Shown in pieces: positions 17,630-24,244 of a stretch of 64,000 bases of DNA (position 1 is its first letter; every line of letters begins with the position of its first letter). Source of the DNA: Bacteroidota bacterium (GTDB taxonomy: Bacteria > Bacteroidota > Bacteroidia > AKYH767-A > 2013-40CM-41-45); assembly GCA_003389385.1 (NCBI GenBank), contig QQVM01000014.1, forward strand, positions 124,001 through 188,000. The letters run 5' to 3'. Made by a program: the position numbers and the translations under genes. Below the pieces are notes generated by a model, which saw nothing but the letters and a program-made list of their open reading frames with translations, made no database searches and had not been told where the DNA came from.

Positions 17630-17637
17630 CAAAGATA
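17630..17637 (-). promoter_or_regulatory. -7 promoter box for rpmB
   Basis: Minus strand reads TATCTTTGCGCC, an exact TAnnTTTG with the GC-rich downstream bases common in this phylum. Predicted leader about 15-20 nt. The -33 region is only T-rich. Confidence 0.6.
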
Positions 17638-17779
17638 AATTAAATAATTAGATTTTTAAAAAAATATCTCCGGAAATTCACAAAACAGCCCTTTCTTAAT
17701 CTGGTTTTTCAAAGCTCTGTCGTGCAGACATAAGTACATGAAAATCATTGTCTTGTGCTTGATGAGTGAAGAGAAACAA

Positions 17780-19045
17780 TCAGTTTCGGATCATTTTTAT
17801 CAACATATGCAGAGCATTCTGGCATGCTTCAAGGATGTTTCTTTCTCTTGAGACGCCAAGCTGAAACATTTTTGATTCGACTCTTTCAGGTCCTTCCACA
17901 GCTATCCAGACTGTTCCAACCGGTTTATCTGAAGTTCCGCCACCCGGGCCTGCAACACCTGTTGTAGCAATTGCATAATCTGAGTTAAATTTTTTACGAA
18001 TTCCAGAGGCCATTTCTTTGGCTACAATTTCACTTACTGCTCCGTATTTTTCTATGCTTGATTTTTTAACTCCAAGTTCTGCGACTTTAACATGATTTGA
18101 ATAAGCGATAACGGAACCGATAAAGTAATCTGAACATCCGGCTACTGAAGTGATTTTATGTGACAATTCTCCTCCAGTACAACTTTCTGCGACTGACAAA
18201 GATTTACTATTATCTTTCAGCAATCGTCCGGCTACACTTTCAAGTCTGTCATCATTCCTTCCGTATATAAATGGAGAAATAAGTTTTTCAAGTTCATGTA
18301 CATGATTATTCATTTCAGCTCTAAGCTGGCTTTCAGATTTGCCAAAAGCAGATAACCTGAGACGCACAAGTCCGGGCGATGGCAGATATGCCAACCGAAT
18401 ATGTGAAGGTAGTTTCAGTTCCCATTCTTCAATCCTGTCTGAAAGCCAGGATTCACCTATTCCCTGAGTTAATATTGTTTCATGAATTACAGGTGGTAGC
18501 AGGAACTTTTGTTTGAGTCCCGGAATCACATGTGATTCCATTATTCCTTTCATTTCATAAGGAACTCCTGGCATTGACACTATGATTTTGTCATCGTAGT
18601 CAAACCACATGCCCGGGGCTGTTCCGTTCAGGTTCAGCAAAGTTTTGCAGACTTCTGGCACATTTGCCTGCGCTTCATTGATAGGTGTGATTTGCAGATT
18701 TCTTTCACTGAATATTCTCCTGATATTCTCCAGGGAATCTGCATCCTGAACAAGTTGGCAATTGAAAAAATCACAAAGTGTTTTTTTTGTGATATCGTCT
18801 TTAGTCGGTCCCAAGCCGCCTGTCATAAGTATGATTGATGATGATTCCAATGTCTTTTCAAGCACATCCAGAATTGCATTTGACTCATCGCTTACCGTAT
18901 GAATGCTACCGATTCTGATTCCGATTTCATTCAGTCTGCGTGCAATCCAACCGCTGTTGGTATCAGTAACCTGGCCAATCAGGATTTCTTCACCTATTAT
19001 TATAAGTCCGGCAAAAATCTGAGCAGAATTATCCATATTTGTCAT
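17780..19045 (-). CDS. cinA: CinA family protein (nicotinamide-nucleotide amidase / ADP-ribose pyrophosphatase)
   Basis: CinA proteins deamidate nicotinamide mononucleotide and often also cleave ADP-ribose, recycling pyridine nucleotides. The 421-residue protein has both halves: a MoCF-like domain with GEEILIGQVTDTNSGW (about 18-33) and MTGGLGPTKDD, and the C-terminal amidase domain (about 265-421) with AESCTGGELSH and the ATTGVAGPGGGTSDKPVGTV segment. Old names link it to competence; that is not shown here. It starts at the ATG 21 bases after a -7 box; an in-frame Met4 is an alternative. It is divergent to the DUF4197 gene. Confidence 0.92.
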   Translation of the reverse strand: MTNMDNSAQIFAGLIIIGEEILIGQVTDTNSGWIARRLNEIGIRIGSIHTVSDESNAILDVLEKTLESSSIILMTGGLGPTKDDITKKTLCDFFNCQLVQDADSLENIRRIFSERNLQITPINEAQANVPEVCKTLLNLNGTAPGMWFDYDDKIIVSMPGVPYEMKGIMESHVIPGLKQKFLLPPVIHETILTQGIGESWLSDRIEEWELKLPSHIRLAYLPSPGLVRLRLSAFGKSESQLRAEMNNHVHELEKLISPFIYGRNDDRLESVAGRLLKDNSKSLSVAESCTGGELSHKITSVAGCSDYFIGSVIAYSNHVKVAELGVKKSSIEKYGAVSEIVAKEMASGIRKKFNSDYAIATTGVAGPGGGTSDKPVGTVWIAVEGPERVESKMFQLGVSRERNILEACQNALHMLIKMIRN

Positions 19046-19065
19046 TCGCTTTGGTATGAATTGTG

Positions 19066-19073
19066 CAAAGATA
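19066..19073 (-). promoter_or_regulatory. -7 promoter box for cinA
   Basis: Minus strand reads TATCTTTGCAC, an exact TAnnTTTG, giving a leader of about 14 nt before the cinA ATG. It forms one arm of an 8-bp inverted repeat with the divergent box at 19092-19099. Confidence 0.6.
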
Positions 19074-19091
19074 CCGCGCCAGTTCGCCTGG

Positions 19092-19099
19092 CATCTTTG
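19092..19099 (+). promoter_or_regulatory. Probable -7 box for the DUF4197 gene
   Basis: CATCTTTG followed by CGG, one mismatch from TAnnTTTG, 35 bases before the chosen ATG at 19135. It lies in a divergent mirror arrangement with the cinA box. Confidence 0.4.
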
Positions 19100-19134
19100 C
19101 GGACGTAATTTTAATCAATTCAAATCTTATTCAA

Positions 19135-19854
19135 ATGGAAAAAATAAAATTCATTCTCATTGGTTTATTGATCGTACCTGTCCTCTCTTGCTCTCAAATA
19201 GACTACAAGAAAATTTCCAAGGACGTAAACAATTCAATCAATAAAAATAAGCCCTTAACCAATTCCGAAATCATAGCTGGTTTAAAAGAGGCGCTTGAAG
19301 TTGGGAGTAAAAACGCTTCGGCGAGTACATCTAAATTGGATGGATTTTATAAAAATCCTCTGATTAAAATTCCTTTTCCTCCTGAAGCAGCCGAGATGGA
19401 AAGTAAATTGAGGTCTTTGGGTATGAATAAGCAGGTTGATGATTTTATCCTGACTATTAATCGCGCTGCTGAAGAAGCCGCCAAGCAGGCAGCGCCAGTC
19501 TTCATCAATGCGATAAAAGGTCTCACCATCAGTGACGGCATGAGTATATTGAAAGGGTCAGATACGGCAGCAACTTCTTATCTCCGGCAGAAAACAGCAG
19601 TGGATCTTCATACAAGGTTTAAGCCTGTTATCAAATCGGCCACACAAAAAGTTGAAGTGACAAAATACTGGACTCCACTGGCTAACACATACAATGCGAT
19701 TCCATTTGTAAAAAAAGTAAACCCTGATTTGGATGAATATATTACTCAGAGAGGACTAAGCGGTTTATTCAAGGTGGTATCCCAGGAAGAAGTAAAAATC
19801 AGGAAGAATCCTTCTGCACGAGTTACTGAGTTGTTAAAGAAAGTCTTCGGATAA
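19135..19854 (+). CDS. DUF4197 lipoprotein
   Basis: 239-residue predicted lipoprotein. I choose the ATG at 19135 because it gives a signal peptide ending in the lipobox VLSC with Cys19, whereas an upstream in-frame start would begin before the probable promoter. The mature part is helical and matches the DUF4197 pattern as I know it: LTNSEIIAGLKEAL, GLTISDGMSILKGSDTAATSYLR, and the C-terminal YITQRGLSGLFKVV with conserved basic end. The function of this family is unknown; it is a periplasmic or outer-membrane anchored protein. A strong terminator follows the stop. Confidence 0.85.
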   Translation: MEKIKFILIGLLIVPVLSCSQIDYKKISKDVNNSINKNKPLTNSEIIAGLKEALEVGSKNASASTSKLDGFYKNPLIKIPFPPEAAEMESKLRSLGMNKQVDDFILTINRAAEEAAKQAAPVFINAIKGLTISDGMSILKGSDTAATSYLRQKTAVDLHTRFKPVIKSATQKVEVTKYWTPLANTYNAIPFVKKVNPDLDEYITQRGLSGLFKVVSQEEVKIRKNPSARVTELLKKVFG

Positions 19855-19858
19855 AAAA

Positions 19859-19879
19859 AAGCTCCCTGTGGGAGCTTTT
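19859..19879. terminator. Bidirectional terminator between DUF4197 gene and universal stress protein
   Basis: Stem GCTCCC / GGGAGC with a TGT loop, flanked by A's on the left and T's on the right, between convergent stops. Confidence 0.85.
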
Positions 19880-19884
19880 ATTCT

Positions 19885-20772
19885 TTAATAACCCAGAGAG
19901 ATTTTATCAGGGTCACCTTCTTCAGGCCGAACGCTCATCACAGGAATCTTAGAATGATTGATTATTTGCTGAGCGAAGTTACCCATGAAGAGGCCGCTGT
20001 TTTCCTGATCAGTCATCATGATAATCAGGTCCGCGTTTAATTTGGTAGCAAAATCCATTACTATAGAAGCTGAATTATCACCTTTGAACATCTCAAGCGT
20101 ATATGGTATTTCATGTTCATCCAAATATTCCTTAACCTGGTGGATTTTAACATCAAAGCGTCTTAGAATATCGGTATCAGTCATGTTTGCCAATCCGGCA
20201 ATATGCACTTTGGAATTATAATGCTTAGCTAATTCAACACAATGCTTAACCTTTTGTCTGGACGTGTTTGAATTATCTATAGGCAACACGATGTTTTTAA
20301 ATCCTATTTTAGTGGCATGAGTTTGAACTGAAATCACCGGACAGGGAGAAGCCATAACAACCTTGTATGTATTGCTGCCAATGAGAAACTCTTGGAATCC
20401 TGAAACTCCGTGAGTTCCCATAATAATGATATCTATGTTCATTTCTTCAGCCATTTTTACAATAGTCTTGTAAATTTTACCCATCACAGTCCTATACAAT
20501 ACAGTCATGCCGCTGTTGTGATGAAGCTTGTTAGCAAGAGCTTCCAGTTTTTCATTGGCAGAAGATTCGATCTTCGACTCGAATTCGACCTGTGATTTGC
20601 TGAAAGCATTGCTTATGGCTGAGGTGAAGCTGTATGATTCAATTACATGCAGCAGAATTATTTCAGCCTTATGCAGCTTGGCCATGAATACAGCATGTTC
20701 AAGAGCCAGATCTGCCGTTTCTGAAAAATCATATGGAATTAATATTTTATTTATCTGAAACTTCTTATTCAT
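19885..20772 (-). CDS. Tandem universal stress protein (UspA, two domains)
   Basis: Cytoplasmic stress-related protein of 295 residues made of two Usp domains (about 5-150 and 155-283). The first domain has the ATP-binding signature G-2x-G-9x-G-S (GTHG...IGSN), so it probably binds ATP; the second domain has MMTDQENSGLFMGN instead and lacks it. The gene lies 23 bases after the stop of a paralogue with the same layout, so both are likely on one transcript. Its exact stress role cannot be read from sequence. Confidence 0.9.
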   Translation of the reverse strand: MNKKFQINKILIPYDFSETADLALEHAVFMAKLHKAEIILLHVIESYSFTSAISNAFSKSQVEFESKIESSANEKLEALANKLHHNSGMTVLYRTVMGKIYKTIVKMAEEMNIDIIIMGTHGVSGFQEFLIGSNTYKVVMASPCPVISVQTHATKIGFKNIVLPIDNSNTSRQKVKHCVELAKHYNSKVHIAGLANMTDTDILRRFDVKIHQVKEYLDEHEIPYTLEMFKGDNSASIVMDFATKLNADLIIMMTDQENSGLFMGNFAQQIINHSKIPVMSVRPEEGDPDKISLGY

Positions 20773-20795
20773 GTGAGAGCAATTTAGTCTGCGGT

Positions 20796-21665
20796 TTAGT
20801 ATTCAAACACTGATAAGGTTGTATCTTTTTTCTTTGACGGCCGAATGCTTAAAACTGGGATATCTGTTCCATTTATTATCTCTTGTGCTGAAGAACTTAT
20901 GAACATAATGTCTGTCCAATTCATTTCCTGCTGGGTCATTATCATGATAAGGTCAGCCTTCATTTTCTTGGCGAAATTCACAACTTCTTCAGAAACGTCG
21001 TCCCCTTGGATAAACTCAGATGTGCATACAATGTCATGATTTTTGATATGTTCAAAAACCTGATTCATCTGTCTTTTCAGTTTCTTTACGATAAACTCGT
21101 CATCTGTGGTCAACACACTCACAAGATGCACTATCGATCCGAACATACGGGCAAATTCGATGGCATTTCTGACTTTTTCCTTCGTTTCCTTACTTAAGTC
21201 GAGAGGAAGTACAATGTGCTTACATCCGGGTCTGTGTTTTTTCCCTTTAATAGTTATCACCGGACAAGGGGCTTCTCTCACCACTCTTAATGCATTCGAT
21301 CCAATGAATTTTTTTAGTCCCACAGAACCATTTGTACCCATTACTATGAATGAACACTTCAGTTTTTTGGCTGCCTTTTGTATTTCTTCATAAACCTTTC
21401 CTTTAGCTATTAAAGTATGAACAAATAATCCTGCTTTTTGTGAGGTTTCTTCAGCAAGTTTGGTCAGTTCTTTTTGTATTTTCTTTTCCAGGGACTTGTC
21501 TTCATTCTTTGAAAAGAAAGGCAACTGAAAGGATTCTTCAATCACGTAAATGAGAGTCAGGTCGGCTTTGGATAGTCTTGCCAGGTTATAAGACTGACCC
21601 AGAGCAATCATAGACTGCTCTGAAAAATCTATTGGCACCAGAATATGGTTCTTGCTTGGAGGCAT
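20796..21665 (-). CDS. Tandem universal stress protein (UspA, two domains)
   Basis: Paralogue of the next gene downstream: 289 residues, two Usp domains (about 6-145 and 150-278). Its first-domain nucleotide motif GTNG-8x-GSN is one residue shorter than the usual G-2x-G-9x-G(S/T), and the second domain again lacks it. First gene of a two-gene unit; a well-formed promoter lies 30 bases upstream, reaching into the divergent nucleoside phosphorylase gene. Confidence 0.9.
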   Translation of the reverse strand: MPPSKNHILVPIDFSEQSMIALGQSYNLARLSKADLTLIYVIEESFQLPFFSKNEDKSLEKKIQKELTKLAEETSQKAGLFVHTLIAKGKVYEEIQKAAKKLKCSFIVMGTNGSVGLKKFIGSNALRVVREAPCPVITIKGKKHRPGCKHIVLPLDLSKETKEKVRNAIEFARMFGSIVHLVSVLTTDDEFIVKKLKRQMNQVFEHIKNHDIVCTSEFIQGDDVSEEVVNFAKKMKADLIMIMTQQEMNWTDIMFISSSAQEIINGTDIPVLSIRPSKKKDTTLSVFEY

Positions 21666-21695
21666 AAATCTTCAAATAAATTATAATATTGTGAG

Positions 21696-21726
21696 CAAAT
21701 TTAAATGATTGAAGCAAATGAGCAAA
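21696..21726 (-). promoter_or_regulatory. Promoter of the universal stress protein pair
   Basis: On the minus strand: TTTG (21726-21723), a 19-nt spacer, then TAAATTTG (21703-21696). The -33 box lies inside the first codons of the divergent phosphorylase gene. The leader would be about 25 nt. Confidence 0.6.
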
Positions 21727-22593
21727 ATACCAGATTCAGAACTTATCCTCAACAGTGATGGCAGTGTTTACCATCTTAATCTCTTGCCAGAAGATCTGTC
21801 AGACACAGTAATTAATGTCGGAGATCCGGATAGGGTTTCTATGGTCAGCAAATTTTTTCAGCAAATAGAGCTGAAGAAGCAGAAGCGGGAATTCGTTACT
21901 CATACAGGAACATATAAAGGCAAGCGTATCACTGTTTTATCCACTGGTATCGGAACTGATAACATTGATATAGTTTACAATGAGCTTGACGCATTAGTGA
22001 ATATTGACTTGAAGAAACGGGAAATTAAAAAAGGCTTAAGCTCTTTGAATCTGATTCGCATTGGTACTTCGGGCAGTTTACAGACAGACATCCCTGTAGA
22101 TTCATTTGTATTTTCCAAATATGGATTAGGCTTAGACGGCCTTCTCAATTTTTACAGACTAAAAAATAACGAAACCGAGACCGGCTTGATAGAAGCATTC
22201 AGAAAACACTATCCTAATTTGGGGATTTTACCTCAATCTTATCTGGCCAGTTGCTCATCCAAGCTAGAGAAATCCATCAGCACGGGAATGCACAAAGGTA
22301 TCACTGCCAGTTGTTCCGGATTTTATGCACCTCAGGGAAGAGTGCTGCGTTACGAACTTGCAAGACCTGATTTTATTCAGTCATTGCATAGTTTCAAGTA
22401 CAAGGATGAAAGAATTACAAATTTTGAAATGGAAACAGGAGCCATGTATGGACTTGCCTCGATACTTGGACATCATTGTTGTTCGGTTAATGCTATAGTT
22501 GCCAACCGCATCACGAATGAGCATACGCACAAAGGTGAAGAGACCATGAATCAGATGATCGAACTTGTTCTTGACAGAATAGCAGCCATGTGA
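21718..22593 (+). CDS. Nucleoside phosphorylase (uridine phosphorylase-like)
   Basis: PNP/UDP family enzyme that splits nucleosides with phosphate for salvage in the cytoplasm. I use the ATG at 21718 (291 residues); an in-frame TTG 9 bases upstream is less likely. Family motifs seen: NVGDPDRVSMVSKFF near the start, LSTGIGTDNIDIV, LIRIGTSGSLQ (phosphate loop), and FEMETGAMYGLA, whose Met and Glu contact the ribose. The pattern is closest to uridine phosphorylase, but the base specificity is not certain. It is divergent to the usp pair. Confidence 0.85.
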   Translation: MSKIPDSELILNSDGSVYHLNLLPEDLSDTVINVGDPDRVSMVSKFFQQIELKKQKREFVTHTGTYKGKRITVLSTGIGTDNIDIVYNELDALVNIDLKKREIKKGLSSLNLIRIGTSGSLQTDIPVDSFVFSKYGLGLDGLLNFYRLKNNETETGLIEAFRKHYPNLGILPQSYLASCSSKLEKSISTGMHKGITASCSGFYAPQGRVLRYELARPDFIQSLHSFKYKDERITNFEMETGAMYGLASILGHHCCSVNAIVANRITNEHTHKGEETMNQMIELVLDRIAAM

Positions 22594-22635
22594 ATAGAAG
22601 TCCGAACAAGTGCGATTGATGAAGTCTTGTTCAGA

Positions 22636-24225
22636 TCAATATTTTACAATCGGGCTGACAAATGATCCGTGTCTGGAGAGAATTGTGCAGAAATAAACGC
22701 CGGATGAAAGATCATCGAGTCGTATTGTGATGCTTCCTGACTTTTCGTTATACATCCTTGATTGTTTCACAATTCTTCCAAAGCTATCTGACAGTTTGAT
22801 TTCGTGAATTTCGGACAGTTCAGATTGAACGGTGATTTTGTCATTTGTTGGATTTGGGCTAATTCTGAAATTTCTACTAAGTTCTGAGACTCTGGTATGG
22901 TCTGGAACCAAAAGTGCGTCAAGCTGAGTCAGGTTACCATTTGACAACTGAACACCGCTGTATGTTTTGGTAAAATAACCTAAAGCCGAAAATTCAATGT
23001 CATAAGTTCCGGAATCTGCCTGTCCGGTTTTATATCCGCCGAAACCATCAGAGTATTTTATAAGATTACTATTGATAATTCTCACCATTGCTCCGGAGAT
23101 TGGAAGGTTTGTGAAACTGTCTCGAACAGTTCCTTCCAGGTAGCAAGCTCTTACATAAGTCGGCTCAAAGATGTACATGGTGCCCGGATTTGTTTCAGTG
23201 GCAAGTATAGCACCTGAAGGCAAATAAGGATCGGCATCCCAAACTAAGTAGGAGGCTGTAGGGTAATATGCCACTTCCACTAAATTGCTTGGCCTGTTCG
23301 CGTCAACTATAGTCAACTGACTTCCATAGCTTGGATTAATCAGGTAATCATTCAGAACTCTCACATTATGCACTTCGGACGAAGGGTATAATGTCGTAAA
23401 ATATGTATCCAGAAGTGTGATGTTAGAGAGATCGCTTATGTCATAAGCGGCCAGCGGTGCATTATTACGTTCATCTGTGGTAAACAGCACATCTCCGGCA
23501 TCATTCAGCCAAGTGTTATGATTAAAAAGCAGTGGCGTTTGCTGTGTTGCAAGAAGAACAGGATTAGATCTGTTTGTTATGTCGTAGACTGAAAATTGAC
23601 CGGCGTAGATGTCGCTAGTGTAAATCGTATCTCCGCGTACATAGCTGTCGTGGCAGTAATTTTGTGTCACGGCTCCCACATAAACAGGATTCCAGGGGTC
23701 AGAGATATTACAGATGAGAACACCTCTTCCAAGAGATGCAATATCGTGTCCGTTAATGTAAATATACTCACCAGCAGTGGTGATAGAATGCGCCCGGGTT
23801 AGCATGTTTAAAATAGCGCCATCACCCTGATAAAATTTGTTTGGTGCAGAATCTGGAAGATAACGAAGATCAATAATTTGTACACCATTTTTTATCCCGG
23901 CTGTATCGGTTCCTTCAGAAACTGCATATGCGAAATCACCCTGGACTTTTACCTCATGCCATAAACTGTTAACTCCGGGCAGCTGAAACAGAAACGAGGG
24001 ATTGGCATGATTGGTAATATCAACGATACTGATACCATCAGAAGTTCCCAACAGAGCGTAAGTATTGTTAGCGGTGTCTGTATAGTGCCAGCAACCTGCT
24101 ACGGATTGAGGACTGAAAGACATGCTAGAAACCAATGTAAGATTCTTTTGCGCGAATACTGGCATACTAAACAAGATACATGATGTCAATATCGACAAAA
24201 GTGCGAGCTGAAATTTCCTTATCAT
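22636..24225 (-). CDS. T9SS-secreted LVIVD-repeat (choice-of-anchor B) protein
   Basis: Large secreted or surface protein of 529 residues. Start chosen at the ATG at 24225, which gives a signal peptide (MIRKFQLALLSILTS...FAQ) and a 19-base gap to the upstream gene; a longer frame from 24294 would overlap that gene's end. About residues 30-370 form a beta-propeller of LVIVD-type repeats (GISIVDITNHANP, GVQIIDLRYLP, LTIVDANRPSN). A carboxypeptidase-regulatory-like Ig domain follows (YLEGTVRDSFTNLPISGAMV, about 375-445). The last 80 residues are a type A T9SS sorting domain (ISPNPTNDKI to SGVYFCTI). Paralogue of the gene at 54339-56720. Its target is unknown. Confidence 0.85.
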   Translation of the reverse strand: MIRKFQLALLSILTSCILFSMPVFAQKNLTLVSSMSFSPQSVAGCWHYTDTANNTYALLGTSDGISIVDITNHANPSFLFQLPGVNSLWHEVKVQGDFAYAVSEGTDTAGIKNGVQIIDLRYLPDSAPNKFYQGDGAILNMLTRAHSITTAGEYIYINGHDIASLGRGVLICNISDPWNPVYVGAVTQNYCHDSYVRGDTIYTSDIYAGQFSVYDITNRSNPVLLATQQTPLLFNHNTWLNDAGDVLFTTDERNNAPLAAYDISDLSNITLLDTYFTTLYPSSEVHNVRVLNDYLINPSYGSQLTIVDANRPSNLVEVAYYPTASYLVWDADPYLPSGAILATETNPGTMYIFEPTYVRACYLEGTVRDSFTNLPISGAMVRIINSNLIKYSDGFGGYKTGQADSGTYDIEFSALGYFTKTYSGVQLSNGNLTQLDALLVPDHTRVSELSRNFRISPNPTNDKITVQSELSEIHEIKLSDSFGRIVKQSRMYNEKSGSITIRLDDLSSGVYFCTILSRHGSFVSPIVKY

Positions 24226-24244
24226 TTGAATATCGGATATATAA

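Noticed and set aside
22604-22632. Inverted repeat GAACAAG / CTTGTTC between convergent genes
   Set aside because: The loop is 15 bases and no T run follows; too weak to call a terminator.
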